DNA from: Vallitalea sp. | GTDB taxonomy: Bacteria; Bacillota; Clostridia; Lachnospirales; Vallitaleaceae | Length of the DNA stretch: 64,000 bases | Direction of reading: 5' to 3' | NCBI RefSeq assembly: GCF_025211055.1 | Contig: NZ_JAOARO010000051.1 | Span: 1 to 64,000 of the forward strand | Shown: piece after piece, positions 35,534 to 44,986 of the stretch | Layout of the letters: every line of letters begins with the position of its first letter | How positions within the stretch are numbered: the stretch's first letter is position 1 | Made by a program: the position numbers and the translations under genes | The notes under the pieces: generated by a model | What the model saw: the letters and a program-made list of their open reading frames with translations, nothing else | What the model was told of the DNA's origin: nothing | The model's database searches: none

Positions 35534-37249
35534 ATGTTAAAGATAATAAGAAGAATATTTATCATAGCCGAAGAAGATAGAAAAAGTCTTTATATAAGTA
35601 TAATTTTTTCTGTACTTGAAAATATGACTATATTTGTACCATATATGCTTGTATTTTATTCCTTGAATAATTATCTGAATGATGATTTAACCTATAATAG
35701 TATAAGGAACGTAAGTATAGCAATGTTGGTAAGCATTATTTTTCGGTGTATATTTAGAAGAATTGTTGATGGATTACAAAGTGCAAAGGGATTAAATATA
35801 TTTGCAAAACAAAGATTAAAGTTAGTTGAACACCTCAGAAAACTATCATTGGGGTATTTTTCAGAGGGGAATATTGGGAATATTATTTCTGTGTTAACGA
35901 CAGATATTATATTTGCAGAAGAAAATGGTATGATTTTTCTAGGACAATTAATTTCGGCGTACATTAGTCTGTTGCTTACTTCTATATTTATGTTTTATAT
36001 AAACATGTGGTTAGGTTTTGGATTTGTCATCATAGTTTTCATAGCTTTTTTAACTATTAATTATTTGGATCTAGTAAATAAGAAACATGGAGCCATAAGA
36101 CAAGAGCAGTTCGCTAATTTATCTAGTGCTGTAGTGCAGTTTATTAAAGGAGTTGGAGCTATTAAGGCATTTGGTATGGAAAACGAAGACAATATAGATC
36201 TTGAAAAGAATTTTGAAAAAAGTAAAAACAAGGCAATTATTTTTGAAAAAGCATATTTACTTCCTAGGATACTAACAGAAAGTTCTCATTACATAGGTAT
36301 TGCTTTACTAATTTCATTATCATTAATACTTTACTTTTCAAGTTATATCAGTTTGGAATTTGTCCTTGGAATGATGATATTTGCACCTATTTCCTTAGAT
36401 TCAATTATGGTTATAGTAAATGGGGTAACACGTTTTGATATCCTTGAAGCTGGATTAGATAGATATGATGAGATAATGGCGGTAAAGGAACTTAAAGACA
36501 CCCATAAAAACATTGAACTTGATAACTTGGATATTGAATTTTCTAATGTAAGATTCGCATATGATAAAAAGGATGTAATAAAAGACATAAATTTTAAAAT
36601 ACCAGAAAAAACATTTACTGCCTTAATTGGTCCATCAGGTGGAGGTAAGAGCACGATTACTAATTTAATCTCCAGATTTTGGGATGTTGATAATGGTAAA
36701 GTGACCATTGGTGGGGTAGATATTAAAGAAATTTCCTTAAATACCTTATTATCAAAAATAAGTATGGTTTTTCAAAATGTGTATTTATTTGAAGATACAA
36801 TTGCTAATAACATAGCTTTTGGTGCGGAACAAGCAACCCATGAGGAAATTGTTGAAGCAGCAAAAAAAGCTAGATGCCATGAGTTTATATCGGATTTAGC
36901 AAATGGGTATGATACAGTGGTGGGAGAAGGAGGTGCAACCCTTTCTGGTGGTGAAAAACAAAGAATATCAATTGCAAGAGCAATACTAAAGGATTCCCCT
37001 ATTATTCTGCTAGATGAAGCAACATCAAGTGTCGATCCAGAAAATGAGCTGTTTATTCAAGAGGCAATTAATGAGCTTGTAAAAAATAAAACTTTGGTGG
37101 TGATTGCCCATAGATTATCAAGTATAAAAGAAGCAGATAGTATTTTGGTTATTGATGATGGTAAAATGGTAGAATCAGGAAATCATAAAGAACTTATTAT
37201 GCAAAATGGAATATATAAAAATTTGTGGGACTTAAGTCAATTGGTATAA
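35534..37249 (+). CDS. ABC transporter, fused permease/ATPase, subunit 2 of second pair
   Basis: A 571-residue half-transporter; membrane domain about 10-305, Walker A GPSGGGKS at 366-373, signature LSGGEKQR, Walker B IILLDEATSSVD and H-loop IAHR. It starts one base after the preceding stop with GGGAGG upstream. It should form a heterodimer with the previous subunit in the cytoplasmic membrane. The operon ends in a long palindromic terminator shared with convergent tyrS. Confidence 0.9.
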   Translation: MLKIIRRIFIIAEEDRKSLYISIIFSVLENMTIFVPYMLVFYSLNNYLNDDLTYNSIRNVSIAMLVSIIFRCIFRRIVDGLQSAKGLNIFAKQRLKLVEHLRKLSLGYFSEGNIGNIISVLTTDIIFAEENGMIFLGQLISAYISLLLTSIFMFYINMWLGFGFVIIVFIAFLTINYLDLVNKKHGAIRQEQFANLSSAVVQFIKGVGAIKAFGMENEDNIDLEKNFEKSKNKAIIFEKAYLLPRILTESSHYIGIALLISLSLILYFSSYISLEFVLGMMIFAPISLDSIMVIVNGVTRFDILEAGLDRYDEIMAVKELKDTHKNIELDNLDIEFSNVRFAYDKKDVIKDINFKIPEKTFTALIGPSGGGKSTITNLISRFWDVDNGKVTIGGVDIKEISLNTLLSKISMVFQNVYLFEDTIANNIAFGAEQATHEEIVEAAKKARCHEFISDLANGYDTVVGEGGATLSGGEKQRISIARAILKDSPIILLDEATSSVDPENELFIQEAINELVKNKTLVVIAHRLSSIKEADSILVIDDGKMVESGNHKELIMQNGIYKNLWDLSQLV

Positions 37250-37250
37250 T

Positions 37251-37297
37251 ACTCAAATTCATGTGGTCAAAGCTAATTTAGCCACATGAATTTGAGT
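37251..37297. terminator. Shared terminator between ABC operon and tyrS
   Basis: A perfect 16-bp stem ACTCAAATTCATGTGG (37251-37266) / CCACATGAATTTGAGT (37282-37297), extended by TATAAT/ATTATA outside with a small bulge. The two genes converge on it. Confidence 0.8.
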
Positions 37298-37307
37298 TGT
37301 ATTATAC

Positions 37308-38555
37308 TTATTTCACTACAACCTTCAAATACTTCTTCTTACCCCTCTTCAAAACAATCTCACCATTCTCAACCCTATCTTCACCAACAACTAAATCAAC
37401 ATCTTCCACCTTAATTCCATTAATACTAATACCACCCTGCTTAATCAATCGTCTGCCTTCTGACTTAGTACTTACAAATTCACACTCAAACAATAAATCA
37501 ATAACAGAAATACCATCTTTTATCAACTTCTCTTCAATCTCAATAGCAGGTATATCACTAGAAATCTTATTCTTATCAAATAATTCAGTAATAGTCTTAA
37601 GAACCTTATCAGCCTCTTCCTTACCATGAACCAACTTAGTTATTTCATAAGCCATCAACCTCTTAGCACCACGAATATCCTCTTTACATAAACCTACAAT
37701 CTCATCCATAGGTACTCTGGTAAACAAACGCAATAACATCTCAGTATCATCATCATTAACATTGTAAAAGTATTGGTAAAAATCAAAAACAGTAGTTTTA
37801 TCTCTAGCTACCCATAATGTACCAGATTCAGTTTTACCCATTTTTTTACCTTCTCTTGTCATAAGGAGAGGACAAGTAAGTCCAAACATAATATCTCTTT
37901 CATCATTATTAGCTATATTAAGTTTTCTTCCAAGATTAGTTCCAGCAACAATATTTCCCCATTGGTCACTGCCACCGATTTGCAAAGTACAACCGTACTT
38001 TTTATTCAAGTAAACAAAATCATAGGACTGCATAAGCATATAACCCATCTCTAAGAATGTAAGTCCGCCTTCTTCTAATCTCTTAGAATAAGCATCCGCT
38101 GACAGCATAGTATTAACATTAAAATGAACACCTATATCTCTCATGAAATCAATAAAATTATAAGGATTAATCCATTCTGCATTACTAAGGATTAATGCTT
38201 TATTATCACCATCAGTCTTGATGAATCTACTTGCAAGACGTTTAACTTCTTCCACATTATGTGCTACTTGTTCTTTCGTAAGCATTTTTCTCATATCACT
38301 CTTACCACTAGGATCACCAATAAGTGCAGTTGCACCACCGATAACTAGAATACCTCTGTGTCCAGCATCTTGTAAATATCTAAACATCATTAACGCAAAA
38401 AAGTGTCCTATATGCAAGCTGTCAGCAGTAGGGTCAATACCCAAGTAAAATGTAACAGGTGAACCGCTGTTCAGTGATTCTCTAATATCTTCTTCGTGTG
38501 TAGATTGGTATACATAACCTCTCTCTAGTAAAGTTTCAAAAACATTTCTATCCAT
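37308..38555 (-). CDS. tyrS: Tyrosyl-tRNA synthetase
   Basis: A 415-residue class I synthetase charging tRNA-Tyr. The HIGH motif lies in DSLHIGHFFALM, the KMSKS-type loop is KKMGKTESG, and the C-terminal about 65 residues form an S4 RNA-binding domain (RLIKQGGISINGIKVED). A GTAAGAAAA stretch with GGAGG is directly before the second methionine, so the start is at 38555, not the ATG at 38570 that contains the ribosome-binding site. A tyrosine T-box leader precedes it. Confidence 0.96.
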   Translation of the reverse strand: MDRNVFETLLERGYVYQSTHEEDIRESLNSGSPVTFYLGIDPTADSLHIGHFFALMMFRYLQDAGHRGILVIGGATALIGDPSGKSDMRKMLTKEQVAHNVEEVKRLASRFIKTDGDNKALILSNAEWINPYNFIDFMRDIGVHFNVNTMLSADAYSKRLEEGGLTFLEMGYMLMQSYDFVYLNKKYGCTLQIGGSDQWGNIVAGTNLGRKLNIANNDERDIMFGLTCPLLMTREGKKMGKTESGTLWVARDKTTVFDFYQYFYNVNDDDTEMLLRLFTRVPMDEIVGLCKEDIRGAKRLMAYEITKLVHGKEEADKVLKTITELFDKNKISSDIPAIEIEEKLIKDGISVIDLLFECEFVSTKSEGRRLIKQGGISINGIKVEDVDLVVGEDRVENGEIVLKRGKKKYLKVVVK

Positions 38556-38659
38556 TTTTCTTACCTCCATAAAATAAAATATTTATAAATAATCTTTAGG
38601 CCTTAAGATATATCCTCATTAATATTCAAATTGATTAAAATATATAAAAAATGCAAATA

Positions 38660-38940
38660 AAAAAACTCTCATCCTAATAAAAGGACGAGAGTATAATCTC
38701 ACGTGGTACCACCTTGATTCATTGTCATATTACTATGACAATCTTAATAAGCACGCTGTTTGGTAATTCCAAAAGGATGCCTTGGTATTATAACGTATAC
38801 CTAACGTCACTAGTCTACTCGATAACTTTCGATAGGAAACTCAAAGATGTATTCAAATCAGCTTGTTTGATGCCTCTCACCAACCGGCAACTCTCTTGAA
38901 AACGCTACTGATCCTACTAATTCTTATCACAGTTTTTAAA
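38660..38940 (-). ncRNA. T-box riboswitch, tyrosine-specific
   Basis: On the minus strand the leader carries the T-box core AAGGTGGTACCACGTGAG (complement of 38701-38718) and ends in a terminator with arms ACTCTCGTCCT-type at 38692-38682 and 38675-38665 followed by T7. In Stem I the loop reads GAA-TAC-A; the likely specifier UAC (complement of 38849-38851) is a tyrosine codon, in agreement with the downstream tyrS. Uncharged tRNA-Tyr should favour antitermination. The remaining 38941-39176 is AT-rich and divergent promoter space. Confidence 0.95.
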
Positions 38941-39176
38941 TATATTTAACAATCAAATTGAATTAACTAAGATTATATGCTCATATTATATGCTTGTCAA
39001 GAGAAAAAAATAATAAAAATTATTTAGAATATTTAATATTTAGTAAAATATTCCTGAAATAAAAAATGACAAAATAGATATTTTGATATAGAATATAATT
39101 AATAGAACTACACGTTTTAAACAACATTAACAGATGAATAATAAGATAATAAATACACTGCAAAGGAATGAATTAT

Positions 39177-40346
39177 ATGGTAAACTTCAATTTTGCTAAA
39201 GTACCACAAACGATTTTTCATCCAGGAAGTATTAACGAGATAGATTCTTTGAATATTGCAAAAAGTGCAAAAAATATATTGCTTGTCACAGGAGCTAGTT
39301 CTTTTAGAAATTCTAATCATTATGGAAAATTATTGGATAAGATGGTAAATACTAATATATATGAGACAAGAGTAGTAAGAGAGCCTTCTCCAGAAAGTAT
39401 AGATAATGAAGTAAACAAGCATAGAGATCATAATATTGAATTAGTTATTGCCATTGGCGGAGGCAGTGTCATGGATGCAGGTAAAGCTATTTCTGCAATG
39501 TTGACTCAAAAAGACTCAGTCATGGCATATATAGAAGGAGTAGGGGAAGGAAAGATTCATAATGGGGATAAAATACCTCTGATTGCAATACCTACTACTT
39601 CAGGAACTGGTAGTGAGACAACGAAAAATGCTGTTTTAAGTAAAGTGGGTAATAAAGGATTCAAGAAATCCATACGTCACGAGAATTTTGTACCAGATAT
39701 AGTTATGTTAGATCCAGAACTAATGATTAACTGCCCATCTAATATAACAGCTGCTAGTGGGTTAGATGCACTGACTCAATTAATAGGTTCCTACGTATCC
39801 ACCAAAGCGTATCCCATGACAGATGCATTAGCTGTTTCAGGTATAGAATACTTTGGTAAATCTTTTCTATCAGTATGTAAGGACGAATATGATTCTATAA
39901 AAAAACGTGCTAGTATGGCTTATGCTTCTTATATATCAGGGATTACATTAGCAAATGCAGGCCTTGGTATTGTACATGGGTTTGCTTCAAGTGTAGGTGG
40001 TTATGTAGATATACCACATGGAGTTTTATGCGGTACATTATTGCCTGAGGCAGTTAAACTTAATATCAAATTACTACAAGAACAACAAGATAAGATTTAT
40101 CTGAAGAAATATGCTAAAGTAGGTGCCATACTTACTGGAAGTGATGAGAAAGATATAGATATATCTTGTAAAGAACTAATAAATATCTTAGAGTACTGGA
40201 TAAATGAACTAAAGATACCAAGACTTAAGGAATTTGGTATCATAGAACAAGATTTAGATAGTATTGTAAAAGCAACTAGTAATAAAAATAATCCTATTAC
40301 TCTAAGTTATGAACAAATGAAAAGGATTCTTTTATCAAGATTATAA
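39177..40346 (+). CDS. Iron-containing alcohol dehydrogenase
   Basis: A 389-residue group III alcohol dehydrogenase. The nucleotide-binding motif is IAIGGGSVMDAGKAI and TTSGTGSE follows; the metal ligands lie in the SGLDALTQ region and in GIVHGFASSVGGYVDIPHG. Family members reduce aldehydes or oxidise alcohols with NAD(P)H, often in fermentation. AAAGGA at 39162-39167 favours ATG 39177 over 39168. The flavodoxin that follows after 22 bases is probably co-transcribed. The exact substrate is unknown. Confidence 0.9.
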   Translation: MVNFNFAKVPQTIFHPGSINEIDSLNIAKSAKNILLVTGASSFRNSNHYGKLLDKMVNTNIYETRVVREPSPESIDNEVNKHRDHNIELVIAIGGGSVMDAGKAISAMLTQKDSVMAYIEGVGEGKIHNGDKIPLIAIPTTSGTGSETTKNAVLSKVGNKGFKKSIRHENFVPDIVMLDPELMINCPSNITAASGLDALTQLIGSYVSTKAYPMTDALAVSGIEYFGKSFLSVCKDEYDSIKKRASMAYASYISGITLANAGLGIVHGFASSVGGYVDIPHGVLCGTLLPEAVKLNIKLLQEQQDKIYLKKYAKVGAILTGSDEKDIDISCKELINILEYWINELKIPRLKEFGIIEQDLDSIVKATSNKNNPITLSYEQMKRILLSRL

Positions 40347-40368
40347 AAAACGAAAGGTGGAAATATTT

Positions 40369-40851
40369 ATGGATAATGGAAAGAAACTTATTGTATTTTA
40401 CTCTCTAGGTGGAAACACAAGATTTATTGCCGAGGAAATAAAAAAAGAAGAAAAGGCTGATTTATTAGAACTAAAACTAAAAAAAGACATTAAATCAAAA
40501 GGATTCCTGAAATATTTAATAGGGGGAAAACAAGCAATAACGGATAAAAAACCAGAATTATTACCATATGATGTTAACCTAGATGAGTATAAAACAATTC
40601 TTATAGGTTCACCTATATGGGCTAGTCATTTTTCACCAGCAGTTAATACTTTTTTATCAGAGAATGCAATACTAAATAAAAATATTGCCCTTTTCTGTTG
40701 CCATGCTGGTGGAGGCGAAGGAAAAGCTTTTAAACATTATAAAGAGAGATTAAAAGGCAACAGATTCATTGGAGAAATTGAAATAAAAGATCCTCTAAAA
40801 GCTAAGACTGAGTCTGTTAACAAATTAAAAAATTGGTTGAAGAATATATAG
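40369..40851 (+). CDS. Flavodoxin family protein
   Basis: A 160-residue flavodoxin-like protein: LIVFYSLGGNTRFIAEEI carries the phosphate-binding S-L-G-G-N-T loop, and IGSPIWASHFSPAVNTFL and CCHAGGGEGKAF are the FMN-ring loops. AAAGGTGG at 40353-40360 selects ATG 40369. It follows the alcohol dehydrogenase closely and a hairpin ends the unit. It probably shuttles electrons or reduces a quinone or other substrate. Confidence 0.88.
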   Translation: MDNGKKLIVFYSLGGNTRFIAEEIKKEEKADLLELKLKKDIKSKGFLKYLIGGKQAITDKKPELLPYDVNLDEYKTILIGSPIWASHFSPAVNTFLSENAILNKNIALFCCHAGGGEGKAFKHYKERLKGNRFIGEIEIKDPLKAKTESVNKLKNWLKNI

Positions 40852-40871
40852 AAATATATTTTGATGGGACT

Positions 40872-40910
40872 GTCGGATAATATGTTATCTCCAAAAAAGT
40901 ATTATCCGAC
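40872..40910. terminator. Hairpin between flavodoxin and SRAP genes
   Basis: GTCGGATAATA (40872-40882) and TATTATCCGAC (40900-40910) are perfectly complementary (11 bp). There is no strong T tract; it lies between convergent genes and may end both. Confidence 0.65.
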
Positions 40911-40957
40911 GCCTTATAAAAAACTAATTACTAATTCTTTTTACTGTCTGTTCGAAG

Positions 40958-41647
40958 TCAAGAAGATTCAGGTTTTGTACATAACGGGCTTTCATTATTC
41001 GGTGAGTTGACTAGACTGGATACCTCATAAGCTTCCATTTCTGAAGTTGGGTATGGTTTCAGTAATGATTTTAGATAAGCTATATCTTTTATATTAGGAT
41101 TCAGCCAACTTTTTTCATCGTCTTTATTCAATATTACAGGCATTCGGTTATGGATATTGGACATTAAAGTGTTGGGTGTAGTAGTTAATATTGTACATGT
41201 ACTTATTTTTTGTTTGTCCTTAGTATAATATATACTATATAGACCAGCCATACAAAATAGTTTGTTGTTTTTCATAGTGATAAACATTGGCTTTTTACTA
41301 TTTTCTTCTTTTTTCCATTCATAGAACCCATTAGATAATATAACACATCTATTGTTTATAAAGGATTTTTTATATGATGGTTTAGTTTCTACAGACTCGC
41401 TTCTTGCATTAATCATTTTATATCCTATTTTTGTATCTTTTGCCCAAGAAGGAACAAAACCCCATCGTAAATAACCTATTCTATCTTTTTTGCCATTTGA
41501 TGCAACAGATAGAACTTGTTGACTGGGAGCAATATTATAACGAGGAATATAGTCAAGATTGGAAGCTATGTTTTCTATGTCGAATCTACCTTTTAAGATA
41601 TCAACCAACATGTCATAATCTAATGTTAAAACAAAACGACCACACAT
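40958..41647 (-). CDS. SRAP/HMCES-family DNA-protein crosslink protein
   Basis: A 229-residue SOS-response-associated peptidase-type protein. MCGRF at the N-terminus supplies the catalytic Cys2 that crosslinks to abasic sites in single-stranded DNA after methionine removal. MINARSES and the late HNRMPVIL motif give the conserved Asn, Glu and His. A helpful RBS (AAGAAGGA) lies upstream on the minus strand. It is divergent from polX across 226 bases, so two DNA-repair genes are adjacent. Confidence 0.93.
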   Translation of the reverse strand: MCGRFVLTLDYDMLVDILKGRFDIENIASNLDYIPRYNIAPSQQVLSVASNGKKDRIGYLRWGFVPSWAKDTKIGYKMINARSESVETKPSYKKSFINNRCVILSNGFYEWKKEENSKKPMFITMKNNKLFCMAGLYSIYYTKDKQKISTCTILTTTPNTLMSNIHNRMPVILNKDDEKSWLNPNIKDIAYLKSLLKPYPTSEMEAYEVSSLVNSPNNESPLCTKPESS

Positions 41648-41873
41648 ATTAATCCTTCTTTCTTATTAGATTTATAATCATATATTGTACATTATATCAA
41701 ATAAAATTATAGATTCAAGGGATTAGATTGATTACACAATACATTATATCTGTTTTAGTTACTCATCAGTATATATATTTTATTAAGTGCCAATACTAAT
41801 ATTTAAAACAAGTTTAATTATAGATGGAACTAATTTATAAGCTGAAATTGATAGATAAAAAGGCGGTATCATA

Positions 41874-43580
41874 ATGACAAAAAGTGAAGTAATAAAAGTT
41901 CTCAATGAAATAGGGTTGTTATTAGAATTGAAAGGTGAAAATTTCTTTAAATCCAGAGCCTATTATGATGCAGCTAACAAGTTGGAAGTCATTCAAGAAG
42001 ATATACAGACTTTGGTTTCAGAGAATAGATTAGGAAGTATAGAAGGCTTTGGAAAAGCATTAACTAGTAAAATAACTGAACTTGTTAATACAGGTGAATT
42101 GGAATATTATACAAAATTGAAAGAGACCGTACCTAAGGGACTCGTGAGTATGCTTCGTATATCAGGATTAGGACCAAAAAAAATAATGACTATATATAAT
42201 AGTCTCGGTGTAAGTACTATAGAAGAGTTAAAAGAAGCTTGTGAGAATAATAGATTATTGGATTTGCCAAGATTCAGTAAAAAAACTCAAGATAAGATTT
42301 TAGAAGGGATAAAGAGTTATAATGAATATTCTGAAAAGTTCCATTACCCTATTGGTGAAGTTTTATCCTCCGAGTTGTTAAAATATATTAGAGAAAGTGG
42401 TATTGTGCAAAGATGTGAAGTAGCAGGGAGTTTAAGAAGAAGAAAAGAAGTATTAAAAGACATAGACCTATTAGTAAGTAGTGATCAAACTAATAAAGTC
42501 ATGGATTTATTTACTTCTCATCATTATATAAAAGAAATAACTGGCAAGGGAGAAACAAAGTCTAGTGTAGTGTTGCAAAATGGAATGAATGCTGATATTA
42601 GGGTTGTTAGCGATTCACAATTTCCATATGCACTTCATCATTTTACAGGCAGCAAAGAACATAACACAGCACTTAGGCATCTAGCTAAGAAACAAGGGAT
42701 AAAAATGAATGAATATGGTCTTTTCAAAGATGATGAATTAATTATATGTCATAATGAAAAAGATATTTTTAATGTGTTTGGTATGGAGTATATTCCGCCA
42801 GAATTAAGAGAGAATTATGGAGAACTTGAGGCTGCTAGGAGTAATGAATTGCCTGTTCTTGTAACTAATGAAGATATAAGAGGAGTTTTTCATACACATA
42901 CTAATTATAGTGATGGTAATGCTACAATTGAACAATTAGTAATAGATTGTATCAATAGAGGATATTCTTATCTAGGAATTACTGACCACAGTAAAACAGC
43001 CATTTATGCAGGTGGTCTTACAGAAGAGGATATAAAAAGACAACACGAAGAGATAGCTCTACTTAATGAAAAATATCAAGATTTTAAGATATTAAAAGGT
43101 ATTGAATCAGATATTCTTCCAGATGGTAGGTTGGACTATGATGAACGAATTTTACAATCCTTTGATTTTATCATTGGTTCTGTTCACAGTGCTTTTAAAA
43201 TGGAACAAAACAAGATGACTGACAGAATAATTAAGGCAATCTCTAATCCATATATGAGTATATTAGGACATCCAACTGGTAGATTGCTTCTTAGCAGGGA
43301 AGGGTATAAAATAGATATAGAGCAGATTATTGAGGCTTGTAGTGAGAATGGTGTTGTTATTGAAATCAATGCTAATCCTTATAGATTAGATCTGGATTGG
43401 AGACATATAAAAAATGCAAAAGAAAAAGGGTGTAAGTTTGTCATATCTCCAGATGCACATAGCATCAAAGAATTTGATTATATGAGATATGGTATAAATG
43501 TAGCAAGAAAAGGTTGGTTAGAAAAAAGTGATATTATAAATACTTTGAAGAAAGATGAAATAGTTAAATATTTCTTGTAG
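41874..43580 (+). CDS. polX: DNA polymerase X with PHP domain
   Basis: A 568-residue family X polymerase/3'-5' exonuclease for repair. The N-terminal part has helix-hairpin-helix segments (GFGKALTSKI, ISGLGPKKIMTIYNSLG); the polymerase core has GSLRRRKEVLKDIDLLV with the catalytic Asp pair and later ADIRVV; from about residue 335 the PHP domain begins (GVFHTHTNYSDGNATIEQ) with GITDHS, GSVHSAF and HPTGRLLL as metal motifs. RBS AAAGGCGG. Length and order match bacterial PolX. Confidence 0.95.
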   Translation: MTKSEVIKVLNEIGLLLELKGENFFKSRAYYDAANKLEVIQEDIQTLVSENRLGSIEGFGKALTSKITELVNTGELEYYTKLKETVPKGLVSMLRISGLGPKKIMTIYNSLGVSTIEELKEACENNRLLDLPRFSKKTQDKILEGIKSYNEYSEKFHYPIGEVLSSELLKYIRESGIVQRCEVAGSLRRRKEVLKDIDLLVSSDQTNKVMDLFTSHHYIKEITGKGETKSSVVLQNGMNADIRVVSDSQFPYALHHFTGSKEHNTALRHLAKKQGIKMNEYGLFKDDELIICHNEKDIFNVFGMEYIPPELRENYGELEAARSNELPVLVTNEDIRGVFHTHTNYSDGNATIEQLVIDCINRGYSYLGITDHSKTAIYAGGLTEEDIKRQHEEIALLNEKYQDFKILKGIESDILPDGRLDYDERILQSFDFIIGSVHSAFKMEQNKMTDRIIKAISNPYMSILGHPTGRLLLSREGYKIDIEQIIEACSENGVVIEINANPYRLDLDWRHIKNAKEKGCKFVISPDAHSIKEFDYMRYGINVARKGWLEKSDIINTLKKDEIVKYFL

Positions 43581-43675
43581 GGAAGTCGATATTAAGTATT
43601 AGGTAAAAGGCTCGTTGTATTTGAAACAAAGTATGATATAATATTATTTAGTTATAACATGGGAGATGATTTACT

Positions 43676-44230
43676 GTGAAAAAAATGAGATGTTTAATAT
43701 GTGGAATGATCATAAATGATAAAAACTATAATATGAATGATTCTACATTTATTGATAAAAATGAAGCAGACTATATAATTAGGTGTCCTTTTTGTGGTGT
43801 TTCAAAAGAATATCTAAGTGATGATGAGGAATACATCAATCTTAATCCAGATGACTTAGATGATAAAACTAGGAAAGTATTGGATATGGGTATGAAATTA
43901 GAAATGTTTAATGGTGATTTCTATGCTGAAGCTAGTAAACAAGCAAAGGATGAGAAATTGAAAAAAATGTTTAAGGACTTGAGTAATATTGAGATGATGC
44001 ATGCAAGAGTTCATAAAAATTTTGGAGGTTTTGCTGCATTACCAAGTCTTAGAAAAATGGATTATACAAAGCATAATACTGATGAATTATTATTGATGGA
44101 AGCTAATAAAAGAGAGAAACATGCAATTGCATTTTATGATCGTTATTTTGATAAGGTTCCAGATAGTATCAAAAAAATCTTCAAAGCTTTATCTGATGTT
44201 GAGAAGGAACATGTTACAATAACTGAGTAA
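43676..44230 (+). CDS. Ferritin-like domain protein with N-terminal zinc-ribbon-like motif
   Basis: A 184-residue protein. Residues 1-45 hold two cysteine pairs (CLIC and CPFC) like a rubredoxin or zinc ribbon. From about 65 follows a four-helix ferritin-like/rubrerythrin fold with possible diiron ligands (EMFNGDFYAEA, NIEMMHARVH, EANKREKHAIAFYDRYF, DVEKEHV). It may detoxify peroxide or store iron. GTG is the start: GGAG at 43662-43665 is 10 bases away, whereas ATG 43685 would be 19 away. It has no close operon partner. Confidence 0.75.
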   Translation: MKKMRCLICGMIINDKNYNMNDSTFIDKNEADYIIRCPFCGVSKEYLSDDEEYINLNPDDLDDKTRKVLDMGMKLEMFNGDFYAEASKQAKDEKLKKMFKDLSNIEMMHARVHKNFGGFAALPSLRKMDYTKHNTDELLLMEANKREKHAIAFYDRYFDKVPDSIKKIFKALSDVEKEHVTITE

Positions 44231-44355
44231 ACCTATTAGATATGGAATCTTACATACTTGTAAGGTTGTACATAAATTTTGTAAGGAAAATGAATGTTTT
44301 TATAGGTTGGTGTTTGGTATAATATAAATATGTTATTACCAAAGGGGGAATGGAC

Positions 44356-44460
44356 ATGATTAAAAAACTAATTAAATATGGATTTCTTTCATGTTTTCTA
44401 TTGTTCTTGAGTTATTTAGTTATTAGAATAGTGAATAGTGATTGTATTGATGAAGAATAA
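44356..44460 (+). CDS. Small single-pass membrane peptide, 34 residues
   Basis: MIKKLIKYGFLSCFLLFLSY begins a 34-residue peptide with a basic N-terminus, one hydrophobic helix (about 8-27) and an acidic tail (VNSDCIDEE). AAAGGGGGA lies upstream and a TATAAT (44315-44320) stands just above. A terminator follows 24 bases after the stop, making a compact transcription unit. I do not recognise a family. Confidence 0.5.
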   Translation: MIKKLIKYGFLSCFLLFLSYLVIRIVNSDCIDEE

Positions 44461-44483
44461 AATATGATTTGATATAAAAAATA

Positions 44484-44513
44484 AAAAAGGTATAGGTATA
44501 TGCCTTTTTTTTT
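44484..44513 (+). terminator. Terminator after the small membrane peptide
   Basis: AAAAAGGTATA pairs with TATGCCTTTTT (one G-U pair) and continues into T9. Confidence 0.8.
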
Positions 44514-44581
44514 ATTGGGAAATTGTATGAAGTTCTATGGTAAGTAAGTCAGAAAAAGTGTTTTGTTCTAACGTGGTATTT

Positions 44582-44751
44582 GCAAAATAGTATATGTATA
44601 TGTTTCGCCAGCTACTTGCTCGTCCTGAGCTCAACAAATAATAATGGACATCGAGTCCATTATTATTTCTGACAGTCCAGTAGAGCTGTCAGATTAAAAG
44701 CTGGGTTCGGCGTCCTGCCTCACTACTTCACATATACATATACTATTTTGC
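44582..44751. repeat. Palindromic element with perfect 22-bp terminal inverted repeats
   Basis: 44582-44603 and 44730-44751 are perfect inverse complements (GCAAAATAGTATATG begins the left arm). Inside are two further perfect hairpins: AATAATAATGGAC / GTCCATTATTATT (44637-44667) and CTGACAG / CTGTCAG (44669-44692). Outside, AACGT occurs on both sides in inverted orientation. The core is richer in G+C than the surroundings (GCCAGCTACTTGCTCGTCC). No ORF. It may be a nonautonomous mobile element or a structured RNA. The rest of the 756-base gap (44231-44986) holds the small peptide gene and AT-rich sequence. Confidence 0.8.
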
Positions 44752-44986
44752 GCGTAGTGACGTTCAATACGAATCACAAAATCCTTTTTCTTCTGTGTTC
44801 ATAACTCTTGGCTGTATCAAATTTTAATTATTATGGGTAAATATTTTATGTTGACAAGAATTAAAGAATGATATATAATAAAATTTAAAGCTTAATTATA
44901 CAAAAAGACATAATAAATCAACTTTACTATATCATATTTTGGTTTTTTTGTCAAGGTTTTTGGATGAATTTATTTAGGAGGTCGTT

